From the NCBI GenBank assembly GCA_944321125.1, contig CALUKD010000009.1, forward strand, positions 44,347 to 108,346: a stretch of DNA of 64,000 bases, read 5' to 3'. Positions 52,235-61,458 of the stretch are shown here, piece by piece. Origin of the DNA: Candidatus Butyricimonas faecavium. Its GTDB lineage: Bacteria; Bacteroidota; Bacteroidia; Bacteroidales; Marinifilaceae. A program made the position numbers and the translations under genes. Positions within the stretch are counted from its first letter, which is position 1, and each line of letters starts with the position of its first letter. Below the pieces are notes generated by a model that was given only the letters and a program-made list of their open reading frames with translations, did no database searches and had not been told where the DNA came from.

Positions 52235-53578
52235 ATGAATAAGGTTATAACATACGGTACTTATGATGTTTTGCATCAAGGCCACGTGAATTTATTGAAG
52301 CGGGCGAAAGAGCTAGGTGATTATCTTATCGTGGGCGTTACGTCTGATCGTTTTGATCGGGAACGGGGGAAGCTCAATGTAAAAAATAATGTTTTGGAAC
52401 GCGTGGAGGCCGTCAGAAAAACAGGTTATGCCGATGAGATTATTATTGAAGATTATGTGGGGCAAAAAATAGATGACATACAAAAATATAATATAGATAT
52501 TTTTACTGTTGGTTCAGATTGGGTTGGTAAGTTTGATTACTTGAATGAATTTTGTAAGGTGGTGTATTTACCTCGTACAGAGGGGGTGTCATCAACTCAG
52601 ATAAGAAATGAATCTCAACAGATTGTGCAGTTGGGAGTTGTTGGAAGCGGACGAATTGCAAATAGATTTATTCCTGAGGCGGGATTCGTGAATGGTATCT
52701 CAATTACGGCAGTTTATAACCCTATGCGAGAGGAGGCTTTGCAGTTTTGTGAAAAATTTGACGTGACGAATTACAACTCGTTTGAAGATTTTTTAGGTGC
52801 GATTGATGCTGTCTATATCGCATCTCCTCACCTCACGCATTATGAGTATATAAAATTGGCATTGATGGCTGGCAAGCATGTTCTATGTGAAATTCCCATG
52901 GTGCTGGACGGGGAGGAAGCTAAAGAACTCTATGCATTGGCAGAAGAAAAGCGATTGGTATTGCTTGAAGCATCTAAAACAGCATTTTGTCCGGCATGGA
53001 ATCATCTGCTCACGCTTGTGAAAAGCGGAGTGATCGGGGAGGTGGTTGATGTCAAGGCTTCTTTGTCAAAACTTGTACCCAATAACGTCAGGGAGATGGA
53101 TGTCAATCAAGCGGGCGGTAGTGTTACAGAACTAGCTCCGTTTCCTTTGATGGCTATCGTGAAGTTGCTTGGCAAGGATTATTTAGGTGTGCATTTCTTT
53201 TCAAAAATGCAGGATGGAGTGGATATTTTCACGAAAGGTGAAATCGTTTATGGAAATGCGGTTGCTTCCATAACGCTTGGTTTGGGTGTGAAAACTGAAG
53301 GGAACTTGGTTATTTCGGGTACAAAAGGGTACGTGCTTGTTCCATCCCCTTGGTGGTTGACGAATTATTTTGAGGTGAGATATGAGGATCAGAATTTGAA
53401 TAAGAAATATTTCTATACTTATCAAGGTGACGGGTTACGTTATGAAATACAGGAGTTCGTGACGATGGTTCTGAGTGGACGGACAAGTAGTTACAAATTG
53501 AATCATAACGAATCAATCACGATAGCTAAGATCATTGGTTGTTACCGTGATTCGAATAATACAACGTATTTAAAATAA
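52235..53578 (+). CDS. Fusion of TagD-like cytidylyltransferase and Gfo/Idh/MocA-type oxidoreductase domain
   Basis: This is a 447-residue two-domain protein. Residues 1-130 form a glycerol-3-phosphate cytidylyltransferase-type domain: VITYGTYDVLHQGHVNLLKR (HxGH), VGVTSDRFDRERGK and the closing LPRTEGVSSTQIR. Residues about 137-447 form a Gfo/Idh/MocA domain: LGVVGSGRIANRF, AVYIASPHLTHYEYIKLAL followed by GKHVLCEIPMVLDGEEA. Active oxidoreductases of this family usually have an EKP catalytic Lys; here it is EIP, and the later DxG motif reads ELAPFP. It probably makes or modifies a CDP-activated alditol. The SDR gene follows at 10 bp. Confidence 0.85.
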   Translation: MNKVITYGTYDVLHQGHVNLLKRAKELGDYLIVGVTSDRFDRERGKLNVKNNVLERVEAVRKTGYADEIIIEDYVGQKIDDIQKYNIDIFTVGSDWVGKFDYLNEFCKVVYLPRTEGVSSTQIRNESQQIVQLGVVGSGRIANRFIPEAGFVNGISITAVYNPMREEALQFCEKFDVTNYNSFEDFLGAIDAVYIASPHLTHYEYIKLALMAGKHVLCEIPMVLDGEEAKELYALAEEKRLVLLEASKTAFCPAWNHLLTLVKSGVIGEVVDVKASLSKLVPNNVREMDVNQAGGSVTELAPFPLMAIVKLLGKDYLGVHFFSKMQDGVDIFTKGEIVYGNAVASITLGLGVKTEGNLVISGTKGYVLVPSPWWLTNYFEVRYEDQNLNKKYFYTYQGDGLRYEIQEFVTMVLSGRTSSYKLNHNESITIAKIIGCYRDSNNTTYLK

Positions 53579-53588
53579 GATTTGTCGT

Positions 53589-54311
53589 ATGAAGTATGCA
53601 GTTGTAACGGGAGGCACGAAAGGTATCGGCTTAGGGATTGTAAAAGTATTATTGGAAAGAGGTTTTTACGTGTTTACGAATTACGCTCGTGATAAAGAAT
53701 CGGCAAAACGGGTAGAACAGGAGTTAGGACAATGGAAAGACCGTTTGAGTATTGTTCAAGCCGATCAAAGTGATAAAGAATCTTTCACTCGATTTGTTCA
53801 AATCGTAAAGGCTAAAGCAGAGTCCATAAATTGTATTGTTTGTAATGCGGGAATGACCATACGGAAACCTAATATGGAAATTACGGACGAACAATGGGAG
53901 CAGGTGATGCAAGTGGCTATTAATTCTCACTTTTACTTGGTTCGGGATTGTCATGAAATGATTGAACCTGATTCTCGGATTATTTTCATCGGTTCAATGA
54001 TGGGAGTATTGCCTCATGGAACGTCGTTGCCTTATGGTGTTTCCAAAGCGGCAGTTCATGCTCTTGCAAAGAATCTTGTTAAGGAATTTGAGGGAACGGG
54101 AACAACCGTTAATGCTATCGCTCCCGGCTTTGTTGAAACCGAGTGGCAAAAAAATAAACCTCAGAATATACGGGAAAATATTTATGGAAAGACAGCAATA
54201 AAAAGATTTGCAACCGTTGATGAAATTGCAAACGCTGTTGCTTTTTGTCTGGATAATCAATTTGTAAATGGCTCCATTATCGAGGTTAGTGGTGGCTATT
54301 GTTTCAAATAA
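53589..54311 (+). CDS. SDR-family oxidoreductase
   Basis: This is a 240-residue classical short-chain dehydrogenase/reductase. Cofactor motif VVTGGTKGIGLGIVKVLLER, NAGM (VCNAGMTIRKPN), catalytic Ser in FIGSMMGVLPHG and the YxxxK in SLPYGVSKAAVHALAKNL, then the APGFVETEW loop and the C-terminal NGSIIEVSGGYCFK are all present. It shares an operon with the CDP-alditol fusion gene (10-bp gap), so it may supply the reduction step for an alditol phosphate, as TarJ does in the ribitol pathway (inference). A FabG-like lipid role is the main alternative. Confidence 0.88.
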   Translation: MKYAVVTGGTKGIGLGIVKVLLERGFYVFTNYARDKESAKRVEQELGQWKDRLSIVQADQSDKESFTRFVQIVKAKAESINCIVCNAGMTIRKPNMEITDEQWEQVMQVAINSHFYLVRDCHEMIEPDSRIIFIGSMMGVLPHGTSLPYGVSKAAVHALAKNLVKEFEGTGTTVNAIAPGFVETEWQKNKPQNIRENIYGKTAIKRFATVDEIANAVAFCLDNQFVNGSIIEVSGGYCFK

Positions 54312-54312
54312 T

Positions 54313-54336
54313 AAGGGGCTGAGTAATTTGCCCCTT
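54313..54336. terminator. Bidirectional terminator between SDR and phosphotransferase genes
   Basis: AAGGGGC (54313-54319) pairs with GCCCCTT (54330-54336) across a 10-nt loop, followed by GTTTTCATGCTTTT. On the minus strand it is followed by ATTATTT. Confidence 0.7.
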
Positions 54337-54340
54337 GTTT

Positions 54341-55426
54341 TCATGCTTTTATATTATCGTTTAGTTCTAGTAATTTGTCAACGATCTTTGAAGATACTTT
54401 CCCGTCCACGACACCCATGACGTAGCGGACCAACTCTTCTCGTTTTGCTTTGTTTTTATTAATCCCAGCAAGAGCCTCTCGTGCATTTTTCACCATATTC
54501 TGATAACTTTTGGGCGTGTCTGCTACTTCCCATAAATAGAAATTTTCTATGTCTAATCGCTTTCTTGCTTTGTGAGGAAATAGACGATCGTGCAATCTGT
54601 ATCTCAGAAACATATTGACAATAGCTGGTTTACCTATACCAGAAAATTCGAATACGGCACTTGACATATCGGAAATCATTAGATCGGAAGCGTTTAAAAA
54701 TGGCAGAATATCTGTTTCATTAAATTTGGCTAGGTACACGTTCGGGTAGCTGGCCCACGTTTCTAAGCGATGTAAATCTCTCCGGTATCTTTTGCGTAAA
54801 AATAGATGAGAGTGTGGCTTTAATATGATATTATATTCGGCAAAGTCTTCCGGGAATTTCTTACCCATTTTCAAAATAGATGACGGGTAAAAAGTGGGAG
54901 CGTATAGTATGGTCTTTTTGTTTATGTCTAAATTACAACTTTGGAGAAATTTGATACGATCTTCTTCTGTTAATAGAAAGTAATTGTCCAGTTTAGAGTA
55001 TCCGGATATATAATAGATTGATTTTTTCTCCGGGAAGAGTTCGTTTAATCTGTCTTCCATGAATTTCCCGTCCAAGAAACGTAAATCGACATTATTCAAA
55101 TCCGGTGCGTAATTGACCGTTTTTCCCCCCCATGTACCATGCATGATAAGGGCTGATTTTTTAAATGAGGTAGAAATATGACGTGGGGTATTTCCGAAAA
55201 CCATAATATGACATTCCCGGTTTTCTTCGTCAAGGCAATACATGAATCCCTTTTCTTGGCAATACTTGATGGATTCTTCCCGTTGATTCAATTCATCTCT
55301 TCCTCTGTTTTTAGGGATAATTATGACGTATGCTATGTCTCGTTTGATGATCTCTTTGATGACTGGTTCGAAGTGGGGAATATAATATAGTTTCTCAAGG
55401 TAAAAGCCGATTATGTAATTTTCCAT
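54341..55426 (-). CDS. Second CDP-glycerol glycerophosphotransferase-family protein
   Basis: This is a 361-residue protein starting MENYIIGFYLEKLYYIPHFE. It contains ALIMHGTWGGKTVNYAPDL, KKTILYAPTFYPSSILKMGK, YNIILKPHSHLFLRKRYRRD and ASDLMISDMSSAVFEFSGIG followed by KPAIVN. These are the HGT, APTF, KPH and DxSS parts of the TagB/TagF glycosyltransferase-like fold. It differs clearly from the protein at 49133, so the two likely act at different steps (primer versus polymer, or different acceptors). The -7 box at 55502-55509 gives a leader of about 70 nt. Confidence 0.8.
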   Translation of the reverse strand: MENYIIGFYLEKLYYIPHFEPVIKEIIKRDIAYVIIIPKNRGRDELNQREESIKYCQEKGFMYCLDEENRECHIMVFGNTPRHISTSFKKSALIMHGTWGGKTVNYAPDLNNVDLRFLDGKFMEDRLNELFPEKKSIYYISGYSKLDNYFLLTEEDRIKFLQSCNLDINKKTILYAPTFYPSSILKMGKKFPEDFAEYNIILKPHSHLFLRKRYRRDLHRLETWASYPNVYLAKFNETDILPFLNASDLMISDMSSAVFEFSGIGKPAIVNMFLRYRLHDRLFPHKARKRLDIENFYLWEVADTPKSYQNMVKNAREALAGINKNKAKREELVRYVMGVVDGKVSSKIVDKLLELNDNIKA

Positions 55427-55501
55427 ACGTAATTGTTGAGGTATCTTTTTCTCCTTTGATATCGTGTTGAAAACGATCAAAAAACGATCGTTTAATAATT
55501 A

Positions 55502-55509
55502 CAAAAGTA
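55502..55509 (-). promoter_or_regulatory. -7 box (TACTTTTG) for the second phosphotransferase gene
   Basis: CAAAAGTA on the plus strand matches TAnnTTTG on the minus strand, with the expected start near 55495. It excludes upstream in-frame starts as far as the box is real. Confidence 0.45.
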
Positions 55510-55597
55510 ATAATATTTTATTATTTCATACCTTTTGTACTTAATTTAGTCTTGATCTCCCCTCTTCTCAAATTTCTCCATACATATAGAGAAAATT

Positions 55598-58500
55598 TTA
55601 TTGTTTAACCCATTTTATCGCATCAGCCACAAGCTCTTGAGGCAAACTGCCATATTTCGTCTCAAATTTATCCTTCCGGTCTTTATCACTTAATATGATT
55701 TTTGCCTCCTTTGAAAAAGGAAACACGCCCAGCGAAACCCATCCTGTTTCTTTACTATCCACAGCTGCAATCACATCATATTTTTCTTCCCCGCTACAAA
55801 TGGTGTAATAAAATTCTTGTTTAGGATCTGCTACCGTATTAACAGGTTTCGTGTGATAAAAAAACACCTCATATTCCCCCGGCTGCGGTAACACGGCATT
55901 CCATTCCACATGCGACTTGCCGGAACCTGCTCGTTTGTAAAAAGCACTCCGTACGGGCATACCGTAAAAATTATTATCAACAACAGGTTTCCAAGTTGCC
56001 GGCTCACCTGCTCTTGCTTGGTACTCTTCCGGTCCTTCTTCGTCTCGAAACAGAGAGACAATATTAAAACCTTTCGCTTTTATGATCCTAAAGCCGGGAT
56101 CTTCATTATCAACTATAATTTCATTATTATTCTGGAAAAACGTTATCGAATCCAAATTAAAAATCCCAGTCACGGTATCACCAAGAACTCCGTCCGGTTT
56201 TTCCAACCTAACAGACGTTACACATGGAAAATTCTCGGCTAATGGCATATTCAAAGAATAATTATTAGTAACCAACCCTATATCTTTCCGGTTGCGAACT
56301 TTAATTTCCTTTCCCTCACGAGGAGGAATGATCCATCCCTGCATATCCTTCGTCATAATGATTCCCGGTACATCGCTCCGATTGAATACTTTAAAACGAC
56401 AAAATATATCTGAAAAAGCAAATGCATCCTTCCCCTCAAACTGAAACGCCTGGAATTCTCGTATATCAAAGCATGGCAATCCTTTAGTATTGTACCATCT
56501 CTCCACGATAGAATCCAAACTAAAACCAAATGCACGTTGAAACTTTCGATAACACACATCCAGCGGAACCTCAACAAAATGCTCACTAGCAATAGAATCC
56601 ATGTAAAACTTCCAGAACGCCTCCCTCTTTATTCTCAACATCAAATGACTAAACAATTCTTCGCTTTTTTTAAGAACAATATTACGAACAACTTCTGAAG
56701 GCAAAGCATGGTCCTGCAAAGCATCCTTCAAACTATGATCTTTCAAATAACGCACGACTTGCCAATGATCTGTCATGCTTCCCCCAAGCCGATAATCTTG
56801 ATATGCCATATTAAGTAGAACATCGTGCATAATCGGATATTCCTCTGAACCAACAAACAACGTACGACCAAATAAAGTTGGATTTACGGAACAACTTCCT
56901 TGTCCAAAAATCGTGATAATATCCACTTTCAATTTATATAACATTTTTTCCGGGTCATCTCCTTTATCGGGCACCTTATTCTGATATTTCACGATCGAAT
57001 ATAATTTCTCCGGAAGGAACACAATTCCCGCCTGTTCCCGTTCCCCCGTCAAACGAGACAAATTAGAAAAACAATAAAAATCACATGGTGTTTCCAAAAG
57101 CGTCAACTGACGATAAGGATAATGCTGGGTCGGGTCGAACTTCCTTTTAGCAAGTACCTCTTTGATCAACACCCCCATGTCCCGAGTTCCATCATTCAAC
57201 GCATTTACCTCTTCCCACTCTTTATCCGTCAGACCCTGCCCTTTTTTTATACATCCCTGCATCTCAAAACTAACCTTGCTATCTGCTAACTCTTTTACCA
57301 ATAGATCTTCAGGTATATTATATTGTTCCAACAAATATTCGTGTCGAGGTAAATAATACAATTCCAAACAAGTCGAATCATCCAAACCCATTGAAGACAC
57401 GGTAATCTCCCGTTTTCGATATTCACCGACACACAAACTTATACCCGGCATATCATGTGTAAAAACGAATGAAGTTTTCCCTTCTTTCTCGTCCACCATA
57501 TCCCCTTGTGAGATTGCTATCAGACGAGGGTCATGCTCGACTGCCAATGAATAACGGGTAAAATTCACACCTCTATACTCTAATGGGCTATAAGGCGGAA
57601 CGCACACGGGGTACCATAGACTTTCCGGGGTTAATAACGTGTAATCCTCACGGCAAAAAGCTGGTGTATAACCGTAGCAAGATATTCCAACACGATTCAC
57701 ATCTGAAAAATCATACTCCTCATTCTCTTGTTCCAAAAAACATATATCCGTTTCAATATTTCCTTCATACAGAACCCCAACACAACATCTCTCTCCGGGA
57801 GTTAATTCTTTATCCAAAATAATAGCTTGACATTCTCTTCGGAATGATATGTTTTTCCCATCTACTTCAACCCGATTTATTTTCAAGCCCGGATTCAAAT
57901 ACAGGACAAGAGGTATCTTTTCCAAATTTCCATTAACAATCTCCATTTGGCTTTCAATTGCAAGCCCTCCCCCTTCCAACATCTTCATGCGTAAATCATT
58001 CCGAACAATTCTCGTTCCCGAGTATTTACTATTTTCATGATATACCTGTCGGTAAAGCTTTCTATTATTATCTATCGTCTTGTAATGATCATAATACATG
58101 AAAGCCAAACAACCGGAAAGAATAAATAAAACACAAGCACCGCATAAACTCTTTTTCATTACAAAAGCCTCATTCGGGATTCTCGGATAAGAAATAACGG
58201 ACAACATGAAAAAACCAATCCCTGCAAACAAGATGTTCCCTCGTTGCAAGAGATAATTCTCAAGATTTACATGCCCCGTAAAATCAGAAAACATATTGGG
58301 TACATAACGGGCACAAGGATCTAACAATCCATGCAAAAGATGAGCTGCACCAAAAGTCAACCCACTAAATAACAACAAGAATAAAATAAGACTCATTCCT
58401 AGATTACGAACCCAACGAATCATAAAACCGGAGAAACCGAGGAAGTAAACTAATGCCGGGAATGTGAGCGTAATCCAATAAAACAAGTAATATGACAAGT

Positions 58501-58951
58501 TAAAAGAATGAGAATACAAAATAAGATTAATAATAATCGATACGACAAATACAAACCCATTTAATAATGTCACGACCAGCAATTTCCCTAGAAAATTACC
58601 TGTCACGATTTCCCGATTACCCTGAGGACGGGAAAATAGAGCCTCTTTTGTACCTATTTTATATTTTCTCAAATCATTTACCACAAGAGAAACGACAAGC
58701 AACAGTTGAATCAAATTAAAATAATAGGCACTTTTAAATGGAATAGACGAAGCCAAAGCCTGAGAAGGCCAATCCATGTAAAATTGAAACAAATCATTTA
58801 TCGAATCGCTACCACCTACCCTCGACAGAAAAGAATACTGATATACGACAAGCCCTAAAATCGCAAGAATTGCAAAAATTCGAAACAAAATGCTCCTACA
58901 AACCCGTTTGAATTCGTATTCTGACTCGATAAAAATATTGTTCTTGTTCAT
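55598..58951 (-). CDS. ABC-2-type permease / M1-peptidase-like / golvesin-like fusion protein
   Basis: This is a 1117-residue protein. Residues about 20-290 have 6-7 hydrophobic helices in an ABC-2 permease pattern (FNLIQLLLVVSLVVNDLRKY followed by FSRPQGNREIVTGNFLGKLL). Residues about 310-830 resemble the M1 aminopeptidase region found in ABC-permease/M1 fusions (LYLNPGLKINRVEVDG; SLWYPVCVPPYSPLEYRGVN). The catalytic HExxH-x18-E is not found; the nearest counterpart is YPIMHDVLLNMAYQDYR. The C-terminal 130 residues resemble the golvesin C-terminal domain (GWVSLGVFPFSKEAKIILSD; VADAIKWVK). No ABC ATPase gene is adjacent. The start at 58951 (MNKNNIF) is chosen because it precedes the first membrane region. 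Function is unknown. Confidence 0.7.
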   Translation of the reverse strand: MNKNNIFIESEYEFKRVCRSILFRIFAILAILGLVVYQYSFLSRVGGSDSINDLFQFYMDWPSQALASSIPFKSAYYFNLIQLLLVVSLVVNDLRKYKIGTKEALFSRPQGNREIVTGNFLGKLLVVTLLNGFVFVVSIIINLILYSHSFNLSYYLFYWITLTFPALVYFLGFSGFMIRWVRNLGMSLILFLLLFSGLTFGAAHLLHGLLDPCARYVPNMFSDFTGHVNLENYLLQRGNILFAGIGFFMLSVISYPRIPNEAFVMKKSLCGACVLFILSGCLAFMYYDHYKTIDNNRKLYRQVYHENSKYSGTRIVRNDLRMKMLEGGGLAIESQMEIVNGNLEKIPLVLYLNPGLKINRVEVDGKNISFRRECQAIILDKELTPGERCCVGVLYEGNIETDICFLEQENEEYDFSDVNRVGISCYGYTPAFCREDYTLLTPESLWYPVCVPPYSPLEYRGVNFTRYSLAVEHDPRLIAISQGDMVDEKEGKTSFVFTHDMPGISLCVGEYRKREITVSSMGLDDSTCLELYYLPRHEYLLEQYNIPEDLLVKELADSKVSFEMQGCIKKGQGLTDKEWEEVNALNDGTRDMGVLIKEVLAKRKFDPTQHYPYRQLTLLETPCDFYCFSNLSRLTGEREQAGIVFLPEKLYSIVKYQNKVPDKGDDPEKMLYKLKVDIITIFGQGSCSVNPTLFGRTLFVGSEEYPIMHDVLLNMAYQDYRLGGSMTDHWQVVRYLKDHSLKDALQDHALPSEVVRNIVLKKSEELFSHLMLRIKREAFWKFYMDSIASEHFVEVPLDVCYRKFQRAFGFSLDSIVERWYNTKGLPCFDIREFQAFQFEGKDAFAFSDIFCRFKVFNRSDVPGIIMTKDMQGWIIPPREGKEIKVRNRKDIGLVTNNYSLNMPLAENFPCVTSVRLEKPDGVLGDTVTGIFNLDSITFFQNNNEIIVDNEDPGFRIIKAKGFNIVSLFRDEEGPEEYQARAGEPATWKPVVDNNFYGMPVRSAFYKRAGSGKSHVEWNAVLPQPGEYEVFFYHTKPVNTVADPKQEFYYTICSGEEKYDVIAAVDSKETGWVSLGVFPFSKEAKIILSDKDRKDKFETKYGSLPQELVADAIKWVKQ

Positions 58952-59472
58952 AACAAAACATAAATTGTTGTACTTAAATAATCTCAACTTCACAAACATC
59001 AACAGATTTTTATATATGTCACATCAACAATGAAAAAGTATTATCCTAATTCTCAAAAATCATAAAAATAGTTTAATTTAATTTCATCGTTTTTTCCCTT
59101 TTTCCTCAATACTTACGCTTACACCAATCCTTTATCGCTTCGTTATGTCTTCGATAAATCTCCGTCACGATAGAACACCACTTTAACGCCTACATAACGA
59201 ACAGATGCAAAGCCAAGTATTGACTAACAAGATAGAAACAGCAAAGCATAACAAATCAAACCGAGAACAATAAGAGAACGGATGGAAAAACTACCCTTCT
59301 TTCGAAGATTCCTCAGAGCTTAAACAGAGCTCATATAGTAGCAACAGGAGAAGCAACGAATCATCTCTGAATGACCAACGAAAAAGGGTACTGTTCTCCA
59401 TTAGATTACAATTGTATTACACCTAATTCTGGTTTAATATCCTCCCAAACTCTTTTTCTTCAAAAAGATATT
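58952..59472. other. 520-bp intergenic region with no intact gene
   Basis: No intact ORF with family features is seen. On the minus strand, 59107-59192 can be read as ALKWCSIVTEIYRRHNEAIK and on to DWCKRKY-stop, preceded by a stop codon. It might be the tail of a decayed gene, but this is weak. The 59280-59400 part has several short self-complementary stretches (for example GAGCT with AGCTC near 59315-59335). No clear TAnnTTTG box was found for either flank. Confidence 0.3.
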
Positions 59473-59937
59473 TTAGGACATGACAAATGAAAAAGGTAAT
59501 AACCGGCTGGCCTTGATCAAAATCGTTCGTTTCTTACCAACCATAATAACATCAAAATCCGCTTTATAGCGTTGAACAATCTCTACCATCACTTGACGGC
59601 AAGCCCCACATGGAGTGACACTATCCTCCACCTCCACGCCATGATCCCGGGCTGCAATAGCGATTGCCTTGATTCCCGTCTCCGGGTAAGCAGAACAAGC
59701 ATAAAACAAAGCGGTTCGCTCAGCACATAGACCGGAAGGATAAGCAACATTTTCTTGATTCGTGCCGCAAACAACCTCTCCGTTATTCATCAACACGGCA
59801 ACCCCCACGGCAAAACCCGAATACACACAATACGCATTTTTCGTGATCCCTAAGGCCGCACGACACAATTCCTCGTACCCTTCCGGGTAAGATTCCCGGT
59901 ACACCATGTAATCAATCTTCAATTCTGCTTTCTCCAT
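59473..59937 (-). CDS. cdd: Cytidine deaminase
   Basis: This is a 154-residue homotetrameric-type cytidine deaminase that converts cytidine and deoxycytidine to uridines. The zinc site is complete: NVAYPSGLCAERTALFYA (CAE) and SVTPCGACRQVMVEI (PCxxC). Other family parts are NAYCVYSGFAVGVAVLMNNG and NQENVAYPSG. The ATG at 59937 begins MEKAELKIDYMVY; the upstream extension to 59976 would read through the divergent start region and is unlikely. It is divergent from the glucosaminidase gene. Confidence 0.95.
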   Translation of the reverse strand: MEKAELKIDYMVYRESYPEGYEELCRAALGITKNAYCVYSGFAVGVAVLMNNGEVVCGTNQENVAYPSGLCAERTALFYACSAYPETGIKAIAIAARDHGVEVEDSVTPCGACRQVMVEIVQRYKADFDVIMVGKKRTILIKASRLLPFSFVMS

Positions 59938-59987
59938 TCTATTTTTTTTCGTAATTTTACCGCCAATATAAAACATTATCGGAAATT

Positions 59988-60905
59988 ATGAGCAAGATTT
60001 GTGTTATTTTATTTTTGAGTTTTATCGGTATTAACATATGCAATGCCTCAAATGACAGTCGGAAAGTATTTATTAGAAAATATAAAAATATTGCCATTGA
60101 AGAAATGGATCGTACGGGCATCCCAGCCAGTATCAAACTAGCGCAAGGCATTTTGGAGTCTGGATGTGGAACTTCCCAATTGGCCATCAATGCCAATAAC
60201 CATTTCGGGATCAAATGCCACAACTGGAACGGTCCCAGTTTCACGATGGATGACGATCAGAAAAACGAATGTTTCCGGAAATACAGGAATCCGGAAGAGT
60301 CATGGGTTGATCACAGCGAATTTCTACTCTCGCGTCCCCGCTATGCCTTCTTGTTCGACTTGCCTAAGACCGATTATAAAAGCTGGGCCAAAGGTTTAAA
60401 AAAGGCAGGCTACGCCACAGCTTCCGACTATGCCCAAAAATTGATCAAGATCATTGAAGAAGAAGAACTGTATCAATTCGACCACCCAGCGAAAAAATTT
60501 CGTCCGATTCCTAACGAATTAAATTACACGCTCAGTGAAAGCAAAAATTATCAAAGCCGAGTAGTATATATAAATAAAATACCTTCCGTGAAAGTAAAAG
60601 AGGGAGACACATTTGAAAGTATCGCACAATATTTCAATATCCCCCTGAAGAAATTATTGAAATACAATGACAAAAACGAACTTTCGATTCGTACGGGGAT
60701 GCACGTATTCCTTGCAAAGAAAAAGAATAAAGCCCCCAAAGGCTACACATTCCATAAAGTAAAAGCAGGAGATTCCATGTACCTGATCTCTCAATTATAC
60801 GGCATCAAGCTTGCCAAATTATTACAATATAATTATATGGAGAATGGAGATAAACCTCAGGTAGGTGAAATGATCTCGTTAAGGGGGCCTGCTCAATTAT
60901 ATTAA
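59988..60905 (+). CDS. Secreted glucosaminidase (GH73) with two LysM domains
   Basis: This is a 305-residue peptidoglycan hydrolase. A signal peptide (CVILFLSFIGINICNA) precedes a GH73-type glucosaminidase domain (about 25-165): IPASIKLAQGILESGCGTSQ (catalytic Glu in LESG), NNHFGIKCHNWNGPSF, and FRKYRNPEESWVDHSEFLLS. Two LysM repeats follow: VKVKEGDTFESIAQYFNIPL (about 200-245) and FHKVKAGDSMYLISQLYGIK (about 260-303). It would cleave GlcNAc-linked glycan bonds in the periplasm. The DUF4199 gene follows at 14 bp. Confidence 0.93.
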   Translation: MSKICVILFLSFIGINICNASNDSRKVFIRKYKNIAIEEMDRTGIPASIKLAQGILESGCGTSQLAINANNHFGIKCHNWNGPSFTMDDDQKNECFRKYRNPEESWVDHSEFLLSRPRYAFLFDLPKTDYKSWAKGLKKAGYATASDYAQKLIKIIEEEELYQFDHPAKKFRPIPNELNYTLSESKNYQSRVVYINKIPSVKVKEGDTFESIAQYFNIPLKKLLKYNDKNELSIRTGMHVFLAKKKNKAPKGYTFHKVKAGDSMYLISQLYGIKLAKLLQYNYMENGDKPQVGEMISLRGPAQLY

Positions 60906-60919
60906 AGAAGAAAAAGTAA

Positions 60920-61447
60920 ATGGAAAAAAATAACGAACTATTCCTCAAACAGAATTCCATATTCGGATGTCTCATGGGGGCCACTTTCATTTTCGCATCT
61001 TTACTGTTTATCTTGGCGGACAAAGGAATCGTGGCAAACGTCCAATTCAATAACATCATGATGATGTTAACAATTTTCGGGATATTTATGGGTGTCCGCA
61101 AATATAGGGACGAGCAATTGGCAGGAATTATTTCTTACGGGAAAGCCTTAAAGACCGGAATATTCATCCTGTGTATCGCCTCCTTATGTTACGCCGTATA
61201 CGTATATTTTTTATACACGTTTAACGCAAACCTTCTAACCGAATTCAAAAATATAACATTAAATATATTGAAAGTTTCCGGCCAAAACTCTCCGCTCTTC
61301 AAAATGATTGAAGAAAATGCCGATATGTATTTCTTCCCTGTCAGCATAGCATTCGGAGAATTATTCAACAGAATCATCGTGGGAGGTGCATTCTCGCTAT
61401 TCATCGCCGGACTGGTCAGAAGGAGCAAATTACCGTTTAACTCGTAA
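60920..61447 (+). CDS. DUF4199 membrane protein
   Basis: This is a 175-residue inner-membrane protein with about four TM helices (CLMGATFIFASLLFILAD, NIMMMLTIFGIFMGV, GIFILCIASLCYAVYVYFLY, AFSLFIAGLVRRS). It matches DUF4199, a Bacteroidota family frequently encoded before a DPM1-like glycosyltransferase, as here (11-bp gap). Function unknown; an assistant role for lipid-linked sugar handling is an inference from linkage. Confidence 0.85.
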   Translation: MEKNNELFLKQNSIFGCLMGATFIFASLLFILADKGIVANVQFNNIMMMLTIFGIFMGVRKYRDEQLAGIISYGKALKTGIFILCIASLCYAVYVYFLYTFNANLLTEFKNITLNILKVSGQNSPLFKMIEENADMYFFPVSIAFGELFNRIIVGGAFSLFIAGLVRRSKLPFNS

Positions 61448-61458
61448 GAATTTTAATC

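Noticed and set aside
59957..60244. Minus-strand 95-codon frame opposite the glucosaminidase gene start
   Set aside because: It is antisense to signal peptide and GH73 domain codons and resembles nothing.
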